Source: Clostridiales bacterium
GTDB taxonomy: Bacteria; Bacillota; Clostridia; Lachnospirales; WQUN01
Direction of reading: 5' to 3'
Assembly: GCA_031271275.1 (NCBI GenBank)
Contig: JAISWA010000177.1
Location: 1 to 7,359, forward strand
Length of the DNA: 7,359 bases
Both the position numbers and the translations under genes were made by a program. The notes under the pieces are model-generated. The model was not told the DNA's origin, did no database searches, and saw only the letters and a program-made list of their open reading frames with translations. Shown here piece after piece: positions 1 through 5,874 of this stretch; within the stretch, counting starts at the first letter, position 1, and every line of letters begins with the position of its first letter.

Positions 1-1057
1 CGCCGTGCGCCAACACGATTTCCTTCGCGATGGCAAGCCCAAGCCCCGCGCCCCCCGTACTGCTTGAGCGCGCGGTGTCAAGCCGGTAAAATTTTTCGAA
101 TATGGATTCCAACCTGTCCTCCGGCACGCCCCCTTCGTTTTTAAACAATATTTTCACCGTATCGCCCGCGGAAGCGGCGGTTATTTCAATCACGCTGCCG
201 TCCGGGCTGTATTCGGCGGCGTTGCGCAAAATATTGTTGAACACCCGCGCAAGCTTGTCCGGGTCGCCGCTGACCGACAAGTCCTCGGCGGCGTTAAGGG
301 CGATGCGCTTCCCCTTCGCCGAAAGCAGCGGATAAAACTCGTCCGCCATCTGCGCCAGCATGTAATACAAATCGATTTGTTCCTTCGTAACCGTTATCGT
401 AAGCAGGTTGTACCGCGTGATTTCGAACAGCTCGTTTAAAAGCCGCTCCAACCGTTTTGCCTTGTCGAGGGTTATGCGGACGTATTCCTTTTTCCGCCGC
501 TCGGGAAGTTCGGCGGATTCATCCAGTAAACTCAGGTAGCCGATGACGGAGGTCAGCGGCGTTTTAATGTCGTGGGCAAGGTAGGTGACCAGTTCGTTCT
601 TCCGCTGCTCCGCCTGCCGCGCGTCCTGACTGCGCTTTTTAAGCGTCTTGTTGATGGCGTTCAGTTTGCGCTCCATCGAAAGCATTTCAGGCGAAAGCTT
701 TATTTCCCCTTCCTTGTCTTCCACCAACGCGTCCAACCCGCCGCTGATTTCGTTAAAGTATTTTGAAAAGTACGACATCAGGAAACGGCAGAAAAAGACA
801 AAGCAGCCCACCGCCGAACCCGCTACGATAACATCGATATACCGGCGGATGTAGGTATAGTAGAAATCCAACGCCTGCATACGGGAATAGTCGAAAACGT
901 CCGTTAAGGAATCGACGATAAAATTCGCCAGGCGGCCCTGCGCCAACATGCGCAGCGTAAACACAAATACCACCGCCGCCGCCGCGAGTATCACCATCCG
1001 GAAATATACCTTCCATTTCAGCGCGGTATAGTCCGGCTTTCTTTTTTTATTTTTCAA
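1..1057 (-). CDS. vanS: VanS-like sensor histidine kinase (3' end cut by window edge)
   Basis: Membrane sensor kinase that should phosphorylate the response regulator encoded just upstream. About 352 codons are visible. In order they hold a basic cytoplasmic start, TM1 about residues 20-36, a short outer loop, TM2 about 74-92, a coiled linker, a dimerisation/phosphoacceptor helix with YLAHDIKTPLT (His162), an N-box with NNILRNAAEYS (Asn274-275), and the G-box GGAGLGLAIAKEIV near 333. A short extracytoplasmic loop and the motif SVIGYLSLLDE are typical of VanS as I remember it (about 384 aa), so roughly 30 residues are missing past position 1. The start is inferred as TTG at 1057, which overlaps the regulator's 3' end by 11 nt. 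A G-rich stretch (1065-1075) lies 7 nt upstream, and MKNKKRKPDY fits VanS-type N-termini. Kinase identity is certain; the inducing ligand (glycopeptide or other) is inferred from similarity only. Confidence 0.88.
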   Translation of the reverse strand, partial: MKNKKRKPDYTALKWKVYFRMVILAAAAVVFVFTLRMLAQGRLANFIVDSLTDVFDYSRMQALDFYYTYIRRYIDVIVAGSAVGCFVFFCRFLMSYFSKYFNEISGGLDALVEDKEGEIKLSPEMLSMERKLNAINKTLKKRSQDARQAEQRKNELVTYLAHDIKTPLTSVIGYLSLLDESAELPERRKKEYVRITLDKAKRLERLLNELFEITRYNLLTITVTKEQIDLYYMLAQMADEFYPLLSAKGKRIALNAAEDLSVSGDPDKLARVFNNILRNAAEYSPDGSVIEITAASAGDTVKILFKNEGGVPEDRLESIFEKFYRLDTARSSSTGGAGLGLAIAKEIVLAHG

Positions 1058-1751
1058 TTTTGTACCCCACCCCCCAAACCGTCTTTATATACTTCGGGTT
1101 GTCCATGGTGTCGCCCATTTTTTCCCGCAGGTGCCGTATGTGTACGGTGATGGTGTTGTTGCTTTTGGTAAAATATTCGTCGCCCCATATTTCGTGGAAC
1201 AGTTCCTCGGAACTCACCACGCTGCCGTTGCGCTCGCAAAGTATGCGCAGGATGGAAAACTCCGTGGGCGTAAGCTGCAGCGGCTTTTCGTTAAGCAGCG
1301 CCTCGTGCATGTTCACGTCTATGACCAGACCGGAATGCACGATAATGCCGCTGTCGCTGTTCTTCGCCGCGCCGCCGTTGTATTTTTTGTAGCGCCTGAG
1401 CTGCGCCTTCACCCGCGCCACCAGTTCCAGGGGAAGGAACGGCTTCGTGATATAATCGTCCGCGCCGAGGGTCAGCCCGGTGATTTTTTCCATTTCCGTG
1501 TCTTTCGCCGTAAGCATGATTACGGGATAGGTGTACCGTTGGCGAATCGTTTGGCAGAGGGCAAGCCCGTCAATGTCGCCCGGCATCATAATATCGAGCA
1601 CCGCGAGGTCAAGCTCGGCGCTTTCGATGCAGCGCAGCGCCTCGGCGGCGGTGTAGTATTTGTATACCTCGAAATTTTCGTTATTCAAATATAATTCTAT
1701 TAAATCCGCGATTTCCCGCTCGTCGTCTACCACCATAATTTTATCGGGCAT
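1047..1751 (-). CDS. vanR: VanR-like OmpR-family response regulator
   Basis: DNA-binding transcriptional activator of 234 aa. The receiver domain spans about residues 1-120: acidic pocket Asp9-Asp10, phosphoacceptor Asp53 in LAVLDIMMPG, Thr81, and Lys103 in ITKPF. A winged-helix OmpR-type effector follows (about 135-232) with LTPTEFSILRILCE and SNNTITVHIRHLREKM. As recalled, the C-terminal stretch NPKYIKTVWGVGYKIEK and much of the body match VanR of the VanA cluster closely, and Asp53 has the same number. The linker (about 122-132, GGAAKNSDSG) is where it departs most from that recollection. The ATG at 1751 is preceded by AAAGGAG (1762-1768) with 10-nt spacing. It overlaps the kinase gene, so the two are one transcription unit. 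In known systems VanR-P activates its own promoter and vanHAX; those genes are not visible here, so a resistance role is unproven. Confidence 0.92.
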   Translation of the reverse strand: MPDKIMVVDDEREIADLIELYLNNENFEVYKYYTAAEALRCIESAELDLAVLDIMMPGDIDGLALCQTIRQRYTYPVIMLTAKDTEMEKITGLTLGADDYITKPFLPLELVARVKAQLRRYKKYNGGAAKNSDSGIIVHSGLVIDVNMHEALLNEKPLQLTPTEFSILRILCERNGSVVSSEELFHEIWGDEYFTKSNNTITVHIRHLREKMGDTMDNPKYIKTVWGVGYKIEK

Positions 1752-1777
1752 GGCTCAAGTTCTCCTTTGGGGGAATG

Positions 1778-1814
1778 ATTTTAAGCGTATACTGCTATTC
1801 TATACGAAATTATA
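1778..1814 (-). promoter_or_regulatory. Candidate promoter and regulator box for the vanRS-like operon
   Basis: On the minus strand a TATAAT hexamer (1814-1809) lies about 58 nt before the regulator's ATG, with only a poor -35 (AGCAAA) 17 nt upstream. A second option is TAAAAT (1783-1778), whose -35 region is overlapped by TCGTATAGAAT (1807-1797). That resembles the VanR-recognised sequence of VanA promoters as I recall it (TCGTA-n-GAAATT-like). A weak -35 covered by an activator box would suit autoregulation. This is pattern matching from memory and could be chance in AT-rich DNA. Confidence 0.3.
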
Positions 1815-1913
1815 AAAAGAAGTATGATTTATTTGCTATGGAATGGTTAAGAAATTGTGAATTCCCCTCCGCATGGAATTGCGGATAATGAAAAATTATT
1901 TGCGAATTTTTAT

Positions 1914-1969
1914 GTATATTTTTCTTCTGTTAGCTAAACATAGTAGCGAAATAAATTCCCCGAAAGGAG
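1914..1969 (+). promoter_or_regulatory. Possible sporulation-type promoter and RBS of the coat genes
   Basis: CATAGTA (1939-1945) matches the -10 pattern CATnnTA of forespore sigma factors F/G, and GTATA (1914-1918) could be a -35. The 20-nt spacer is longer than the usual 17-18, so the assignment is weak. No convincing sigma-A pair is seen. AAAGGAG (1963-1969) is a strong ribosome binding site 7 nt before the ATG at 1977. Confidence 0.3.
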
Positions 1970-1976
1970 CCTATTT

Positions 1977-2159
1977 ATGGCGGCACTCAAGCAGTCGGAA
2001 ATGAATTCAATCCGCGAAATGGTAACGGCGCATCAGACTTCTGCAAGTAAGCTCGGCGCGTTCGCCGGGCAGGTACAGGACCCGCAAATCAAGCAAATGT
2101 TCACAAAAGCGTCTCAAGACGCGAGCCAGGGCGCGCAAAAACTCATTCAAATGCTGTAA
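1977..2159 (+). CDS. Small putative spore-coat-associated protein (CotF-like fragment family)
   Basis: A 60-aa, Gln/Ala-rich, probably all-helical soluble protein with no signal peptide or membrane segment. The core QDPQIKQMFTKASQDASQGAQKL resembles the second helix of the neighbouring CotF-type protein (ADPTLRQTF...D...L), so the two look paralogous, this one lacking the C-terminal Gly-Tyr-Tyr segment. Very short helical proteins of this kind are commonly encoded beside CotF-family genes in Clostridia. Translation is well supported by AAAGGAG at 1963-1969. The next gene begins 33 nt after the stop with its own strong RBS, so they are probably co-transcribed in sporulation. The coat role comes from context and weak similarity; no catalytic motif is visible. 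Confidence 0.75.
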   Translation: MAALKQSEMNSIREMVTAHQTSASKLGAFAGQVQDPQIKQMFTKASQDASQGAQKLIQML

Positions 2160-2192
2160 GGGAACAGTCCCTAAGCAGAAAGGAGCAACGGA

Positions 2193-2510
2193 ATGCAGGA
2201 GAAAGATATCGTTCTTGACGTGTTAAGCAGCGTCAAGTCCGGAATCGGCGAATACGCGAAAGTCATTACCGAAACCGCCGACCCGACGCTGCGCCAGACG
2301 TTTCAGCAAATGCGCGACGGCGACGAGAAATTCCAGTACGACTTATACAATATCGCCGCGCAGAAGGGGTATTATGTGGTTTCGCCCAACGCGGCGCAGC
2401 AAGACCTTACCAGTTTAAAATCGACCCTGTCTCAGCGGATGGCTCCGCAAGGTATGCCGCCCCAAGGCGCGCAACCGCAAGGTATGGGGCAAATGCCGGG
2501 AATGCGTTAA
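2193..2510 (+). CDS. CotF-family spore coat protein
   Basis: A 105-aa protein with the Coat F signature: an N-terminal helix (EKDIVLDVLSSVKSGIGEYA, residues 3-22), then ADPTLRQTFQQMRDGDEKF, then QYDLYNIAAQKGYYVVSPNA (48-67), where the aromatic Gly-Tyr-Tyr turn is the family hallmark. Ferritin-like helical folds of this type are structural components of the spore coat. The last 24 residues are a low-complexity Met/Pro/Gln/Gly tail with repeated PQGM-like units (85-104), which may be disordered and could support coat assembly. The start is set by AAAGGAG (2179-2185), 7 nt upstream. A MITE-like element starts 3 nt after its stop codon, so the native 3' UTR has been separated from the likely terminator at 2831. 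Confidence 0.88.
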   Translation: MQEKDIVLDVLSSVKSGIGEYAKVITETADPTLRQTFQQMRDGDEKFQYDLYNIAAQKGYYVVSPNAAQQDLTSLKSTLSQRMAPQGMPPQGAQPQGMGQMPGMR

Positions 2511-2590
2511 TACTATAGCGAATCAACTTAATTTTTGACCATCGGAAGCGTTAATGCATTGTGGTGAACGGACATAGCGTTTTCGGAAAA

Positions 2591-2681
2591 GAACCCGACG
2601 AACAGGGGCGGCGCGTTTTGAAATCCGCGAATGGTTTAATCGCGGATTTCGGCGCCGGTTTCGCGAAGCGAAACTTCCGAG
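2591..2681 (+). repeat. Internal module, copy 1 (interrupted by a hairpin)
   Basis: The first copy of a module also found at 2713-2767. It opens with GAACCCGACGAACAGGGGCG (2591-2610; 19 of 20 bases match copy 2) and closes with TTTCGCGAAGCGAAA plus nTTCCGAG (2659-2681; 22 of 23 match). Between these conserved ends it holds roughly 35-40 extra bases relative to copy 2, which contain the perfect hairpin at 2620-2650. Confidence 0.8.
2620..2650. repeat. Perfect 11-bp stem hairpin inside the MITE-like element
   Basis: GAAATCCGCGA (2620-2630) is the exact reverse complement of TCGCGGATTTC (2640-2650), with a 9-nt loop (ATGGTTTAA). No U-run follows, so it is not an ordinary terminator. It sits exactly where copy 1 of the internal module is longer than copy 2. 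Confidence 0.8.
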
Positions 2682-2712
2682 AAAACGCAGGGAGTGAACC
2701 GTTTACAATAAA

Positions 2713-2767
2713 GAACCCGACGAACAAGGGCGCGCGCAGCGCGTTTTCGCGAAGCGAAAATTCCGAG
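2713..2767 (+). repeat. Internal module, copy 2 (compact form)
   Basis: The second copy begins 122 bp after the first: GAACCCGACGAACAAGGGCG (2713-2732) then TTTCGCGAAGCGAAA plus nTTCCGAG (2745-2767). TTTTCGC-GAA-GCGAAAA is itself a small stem-loop. CGCGC-GCA-GCGCG lies between the conserved ends. Confidence 0.8.
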
Positions 2768-2830
2768 CATAGCTGACGATGGTTACATACAAAGTTGATT
2801 CGCTATAATCTTCTACACGATAAAAATTTG

Positions 2831-2869
2831 AAAAAAATCGGTTTTGCCGCGGCTTTACCGATTTTTTTT
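2831..2869 (+). terminator. Rho-independent terminator (potentially bidirectional)
   Basis: AAAAAAATCGGT (2831-2842) pairs with ACCGATTTTTTT (2857-2868). The enclosed segment contains GCCGCGGC, which can fold on itself, and a run of eight T ends the structure. It should end transcripts from the coat genes that have read through the MITE-like element. The A-run on the other arm gives a U-run in the opposite direction too. It directly precedes the ispF promoter. Confidence 0.82.
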
Positions 2870-2927
2870 GCTTTCACGGCGGTAAAGATATAATATAACA
2901 ACCGCACGCACCGTTAATTATGGGGGG
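2868..2927 (+). promoter_or_regulatory. Probable sigma-A promoter and RBS of the ispF-sigH operon
   Basis: A consensus -10 TATAAT lies at 2889-2894. The best -35 is weak: TTGCTT (2868-2873) with 15-nt spacing, or TTTTGC (2866-2871) with 17. The -35 overlaps the terminator's T-run. GGGGGG (2922-2927), 5 nt before the ATG, is the likely ribosome binding site. No T-box or other long leader structure is seen in the short leader. Confidence 0.55.
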
Positions 2928-2932
2928 CTTCC

Positions 2933-3406
2933 ATGCGCGTAGGGCAGGGGTACGACGTTCACCGGTTGGTAAAAGGCCGCCCGCTGATACTCGGCGGGGT
3001 TAACATTCCCTATCCGAAGGGGTTGGACGGGCATTCCGACGCGGACGCGCTGATTCACGCGGTAATGGACGCGCTGCTCGGCGCGGCGGGGCTCGGGGAT
3101 ATCGGGCAAAATTTCCCGGACAGCGACAGCCGCTTCGCCGGAATTTCCAGTATATTATTATTGCGGGAAACGCATAGACTGATAACAGAGGCGGGATGGG
3201 AAACGGTGAACATCGACGCCACCGTGGTGGCGCAGCGCCCCAAGCTCGCCGGATATAAAAAGCAAATGGCGGACAACATCGCCCGGGCGCTTGAAACGGA
3301 CGCCGCCAACGTAAACGTCAAAGCCACCACCGAGGAGGGGCTCGGCTTTACGGGAACCGGCCGGGCGGTTTCCGCCCACGCGGTCTGCTTGTTGAAGCAT
3401 ATATAA
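2933..3406 (+). CDS. ispF: 2-C-methyl-D-erythritol 2,4-cyclodiphosphate synthase
   Basis: Cytosolic trimeric zinc enzyme of the MEP isoprenoid pathway. It cyclises CDP-methylerythritol 2-phosphate to methylerythritol cyclodiphosphate with release of CMP. The 157-aa length is normal for the family. The single domain shows the metal ligands Asp8 and His10 in GYDVH and His42 in LIHAVMDALLGA, the family motif GHSDADALIH (33-42), GLGDIGQNFPDSD, and the C-terminal signature NVKATTEEGLGFTGTG. The ATG at 2933 gives the canonical MRVGQGYDVH start. It is the first gene of the operon; cysE follows after 13 nt. In Bacillus subtilis ispD lies just upstream and gltX just downstream; neither is here. Confidence 0.97.
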   Translation: MRVGQGYDVHRLVKGRPLILGGVNIPYPKGLDGHSDADALIHAVMDALLGAAGLGDIGQNFPDSDSRFAGISSILLLRETHRLITEAGWETVNIDATVVAQRPKLAGYKKQMADNIARALETDAANVNVKATTEEGLGFTGTGRAVSAHAVCLLKHI

Positions 3407-3419
3407 CACGGAGGGTTAC

Positions 3420-4052
3420 ATGGGTTTTAGAGAACAAATCCAAACGGTAAAGCGGCACGACCCCGCGATGAAGTCCGGCGCGGAGATTATACTTTACCCG
3501 AGCTTCTGGGCGGTGGGGTTCCACCGCGCGGCGCATTGGCTGTACGGGAAAAAATTATTCTGGCTCGCGCGGTTTATCTCGCAGGTTTCCCGGGGGCTTA
3601 CCGGAATCGAAATACACCCGGGCGCGGAAATAGGCAAGGGCTTGTTTATCGACCACGGGATGGGCGTCGTAATCGGCGAGACATGCAGCGTCGGCGACGG
3701 CGTTACGATTTATCAGGGCGTAACCCTCGGCGGCACGGGCAAAGAGCGCGGCAAGCGCCACCCCACCATAGGCGACAACGTGGTAATCGGCGCGGGGGCA
3801 AAAGTGCTCGGGCCGTTTACGGTGGGCGCGCGTTCCCATATAGGCGCGGGCTCGGTGGTGCTGCAGGAAATCCCCGAGTGCTGTACGGTGGTGGGCATAC
3901 CCGGGCGCATCGTCAAGCGCGACGGTCAGAAAGCGACGCCGAGCGAGGAACTGGACCATGTGCGGATGCCCGACCCGGTGAGTATGGAGTTCTGCAGGCT
4001 TCGCGCGCGTATAGACGAGTTGGAAAAGAAAATAGAGGAGAAAAACCAATGA
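3420..4052 (+). CDS. cysE: Serine O-acetyltransferase
   Basis: Transfers acetyl from acetyl-CoA to L-serine, making O-acetylserine, the carbon skeleton for cysteine. The 210-aa length suits the short Gram-positive CysE/EpsC form. An N-terminal helical part (1-60, with HDPAMKS and LARFISQVSRGLTGIEIHPG) leads into a left-handed beta-helix of hexapeptide repeats (about 62-160: IGKGLF, VGDGVT, IGDNVV, VGARSH, IGAGSV). Catalytic Asp78-His79 lie in FIDHGMGVVIGET and His114 in GKRHPTIGD; GGTGK is the conserved loop. A charged coiled tail (about 190-210) ends the protein. GGAGGG (3410-3415) is a strong RBS. The stop codon overlaps the cysS start (ATGA), so cysteine synthesis and cysteine charging are translationally coupled. 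Confidence 0.96.
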   Translation: MGFREQIQTVKRHDPAMKSGAEIILYPSFWAVGFHRAAHWLYGKKLFWLARFISQVSRGLTGIEIHPGAEIGKGLFIDHGMGVVIGETCSVGDGVTIYQGVTLGGTGKERGKRHPTIGDNVVIGAGAKVLGPFTVGARSHIGAGSVVLQEIPECCTVVGIPGRIVKRDGQKATPSEELDHVRMPDPVSMEFCRLRARIDELEKKIEEKNQ

Positions 4053-5458
4053 AAATCTACAACACCATGACGCGCAGGAAGGAAGATTTTGTCCCCATAA
4101 CCCCCGGCGAAATAAAAATGTACACCTGCGGCCAGACGGTATACAACGACATCCATATAGGGAACGCGCGGTTTTACGTGGCGTTTGACGCCATACGCCG
4201 GTACATGGAATATAAGGGCTATCGCGTGCGTTTCGTGCAGAACTTTACCGACGTGGACGACAAAATCATCCGCCGCGCGTCGGAAGAAAAAATCACCCCC
4301 CAGGAAGTCGCGGAAAAATATATCCGCCATACCCTTGAGGACACCGACGCGCTTAGCGTAACCCGGGCGACGGTAAACCCCCTCGCCACCGAGGAAATGC
4401 CGGAGATTATAAAAATGGTTCAAACGTTGGTGGACAAGGGCTTCGCCTACGCGGCGAACGGGCATGTTTTCTTTGACACCTCCAAGTCGGCGGAGTACGG
4501 GAAGCTTTCCAAAAAGCAAATCGACGAACTGGAGGCGGGCGCGAGGGTGGAGGTTAACCCGGACAAGCGCAGCCCCATGGATTTTGTGCTGTGGAAGCCG
4601 GACAAGCCCGGCGATCCCAAGTGGGAAAGCCCTTGGGGAACGGGCCGCCCCGGTTGGCATATCGAGTGCTCCACCATGGCAAAGAAATATTTGGGCGAAA
4701 CCATCGACATACACGGGGGGGGACAGGATTTGATGTTCCCCCACCACGAGAACGAAATCGCCCAAAGCGAGGCGGCCAACGGCGCGGAATTCGCGCGGTA
4801 CTGGATGCACAGCGGAATCATCACCTCCGGTCACAAAAAAATGTCAAAGTCCGTGGGGAATTTTTCCACCCTGCGGGAAGTGGCGGAAAAGTTCCCCTAT
4901 GACGTGATCCGGTTTTTCTTTTTAAGCGGGCATTACCGTATGCCCATCGAGTACAGCGAGGAACTGCTTGCCTCCGCCCAAAGCGGGCTGACCCGTATTA
5001 AGAACGCCCGGGGGGCGTTGGCTTTTATCATGGAAAATACGGAAAAACCGGCATTGTCGGACGCGGAGAAAGCGCTGCTTTCACAGGCGGAGCGGTTCCC
5101 GGCGGGTTTTGAGGCCGCCATGGACGACGATTTTAATACCGCCGACGCCATTACGGCCATTTTTGAATTGGTAAGGTTTATCCATTCAAATACCGACGTA
5201 AATAACCCGGGCGGCGTTTCGCGGGCGTTCGCGGAAGCGTTGATGGCGCAAACGGACAAGCTGTGCGGCATTCTCGGCTTTGATTTGAGCGGCCCGCAGC
5301 AAACCGACGCGGAAGTGGAAGCGCTGATAGCCCAACGCCAAGCCGCGCGGAAGAATAAGGACTGGGCGGCTGCCGACCGCATACGGGACGAGCTGAACGC
5401 GCGGGGGATTGTCCTTGAGGATACGGCGGGCGGCGTCCGGTGGTCCTATAAAAAATGA
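4049..5458 (+). CDS. cysS: Cysteinyl-tRNA synthetase
   Basis: Class I aminoacyl-tRNA synthetase charging tRNA-Cys, 469 aa (usual size about 465). In order: MYTCGQTVYN (zinc ligand Cys27), the HIGH-type motif HIGN (36-39), FTDVDDKII, PMDFVLWK, GRPGWHIECS (Cys207), the zinc-binding segment FPHHENEIAQS (His232, Glu236), KMSKS (264-268) and GHYRMPIEYS, followed by the DALR-type helical domain with AMDDDFNTADAI and the C-terminal ILEDT-like VLEDTAGG end. HIGN in place of HIGH is common in Gram-positive CysRS. The ATG at 4049 overlaps the cysE stop and is served by GAGGAG inside cysE; it gives the family start MKIYNT. The reading frame stays open far upstream (to 3536) across cysE, but that extension lacks any CysRS sequence and is rejected. 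Confidence 0.97.
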   Translation: MKIYNTMTRRKEDFVPITPGEIKMYTCGQTVYNDIHIGNARFYVAFDAIRRYMEYKGYRVRFVQNFTDVDDKIIRRASEEKITPQEVAEKYIRHTLEDTDALSVTRATVNPLATEEMPEIIKMVQTLVDKGFAYAANGHVFFDTSKSAEYGKLSKKQIDELEAGARVEVNPDKRSPMDFVLWKPDKPGDPKWESPWGTGRPGWHIECSTMAKKYLGETIDIHGGGQDLMFPHHENEIAQSEAANGAEFARYWMHSGIITSGHKKMSKSVGNFSTLREVAEKFPYDVIRFFFLSGHYRMPIEYSEELLASAQSGLTRIKNARGALAFIMENTEKPALSDAEKALLSQAERFPAGFEAAMDDDFNTADAITAIFELVRFIHSNTDVNNPGGVSRAFAEALMAQTDKLCGILGFDLSGPQQTDAEVEALIAQRQAARKNKDWAAADRIRDELNARGIVLEDTAGGVRWSYKK

Positions 5459-5874
5459 CGCGGAATACCACGCAGGATTTAGCCTATCTCGGCGACGCGG
5501 TTTTTGAGCTGTGCGCCCGGGAAATGCTCGTCAAGGACGGCAGCCGCCCCGTGCGGGAGCTGAACCGCATGGCGAAGCAATATGTCTCGGCGGCGGCGCA
5601 GTCCAAGATGTACCGGGCGGTCAGCGGCGCGCTGACTGAGGAGGAACGCGCGGTGATGAAGCGCGGGCGCAACCTGAACCCCGCCACCCGCGCCAAAAAC
5701 GCGGGCATGTCCGATTACCGCCACGCCACCGGGTTGGAAGTTTTGTTCGGGTATTTATATTGCGAAGGGCGTAAGGAACGGATAACCGAAATATTTTCCC
5801 TATGCGCGGCGGCGGTACAGTCGCCGCGATTAACCGTCAAGGAGACAGAGCATGGAACAGCCGGAACAAGTTGA
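5455..5874 (+). CDS. mrnC: Mini-RNase III (23S rRNA maturation)
   Basis: Dimeric double-strand-specific endonuclease, an RNase III catalytic domain without the RNA-binding domain. In Bacillus it trims the ends of 23S rRNA precursor. It has 139 aa. The signature LAYLGDAVFELC (9-20) carries Asp14 and Glu18, and GLEVLFGYLY (93-102) carries Glu95, the acidic residues of the active site. VSAAAQSKMY, EEERAVMKRGRN and YRHATG are further family landmarks. The ATG at 5455 overlaps the cysS stop (ATGA) with only a weak upstream purine-rich site, so coupling is likely. The last 23 nt overlap rlmB, and the Thr/Ser/Gly-rich C-terminus (LTVKETEHGTAGTS) is set by that overlap. Confidence 0.94.
   Translation: MTRNTTQDLAYLGDAVFELCAREMLVKDGSRPVRELNRMAKQYVSAAAQSKMYRAVSGALTEEERAVMKRGRNLNPATRAKNAGMSDYRHATGLEVLFGYLYCEGRKERITEIFSLCAAAVQSPRLTVKETEHGTAGTS

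Larger units (their letters stand above)
2514..2807. mobile_element. MITE-like element, 294 bp including flanking TA, with 31-bp terminal inverted repeats
   Basis: The ends are inverted copies. The outer 16 bp (TATAGCGAATCAACTT at 2514-2529 and its exact complement at 2792-2807) are perfect, and the match resumes at CCATCG (2539-2544) against CGATGG (2777-2782), giving 31-bp ends with a divergent middle. The pairing stops at once outside 2514 and 2807. The outermost TA on each side is consistent with a TA target duplication, as used by IS630/Tc1-mariner-type transposases. The element encodes no transposase, so it would be non-autonomous and mobilised in trans. The interior carries a duplicated module and a hairpin (described separately). 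It is inserted 3 nt downstream of the coat gene's stop. The family is not recognised; copy number elsewhere in the genome would settle mobility. Confidence 0.72.

Noticed and set aside
753..1016. 87-codon minus-strand frame within the sensor kinase
   Set aside because: It is a different frame from the kinase, whose transmembrane and coil sequence runs through the same bases uninterrupted from 1057.
1131..1694. 187-codon plus-strand open frame opposite the response regulator
   Set aside because: The minus strand encodes an unambiguous VanR-like protein here; the plus frame has no motif or RBS support.
2154..2178. Small hairpin (AGGGA-ACAG-TCCCT, with outer CTG/CAG) around the first coat gene's stop codon, as a terminator
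   Set aside because: The stem is only 5 bp plus a few outer pairs, no T-run follows, and the second coat gene's RBS begins at once. At most it is a minor mRNA feature.
2514..2807. CRISPR array or integrase attachment site as an explanation for the repeats
   Set aside because: There are only two unequal internal copies with no regular spacers, no cas genes or integrase in view, and the terminal repeats are inverted, which fits a transposable element better.
2808..2932. T-box leader controlling the cysE-cysS operon
   Set aside because: The leader after the TATAAT at 2889 is under 40 nt, and no T-box consensus or antiterminator is seen; the ispF-cysE gap is only 13 nt.
3536..4048. In-frame extension of cysS upstream through cysE (171 extra codons)
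   Set aside because: It lies entirely in another frame of a clearly coding cysE, is Arg-rich and low in information as expected for a shadow of GC-rich DNA, and cysS has a proper RBS and family start at 4049.
3926..4834. 302-codon open frame on the minus strand opposite cysE/cysS
   Set aside because: Antisense to two well-recognised genes, no recognisable motif, and composition typical of the reverse frame of GC-rich coding DNA.
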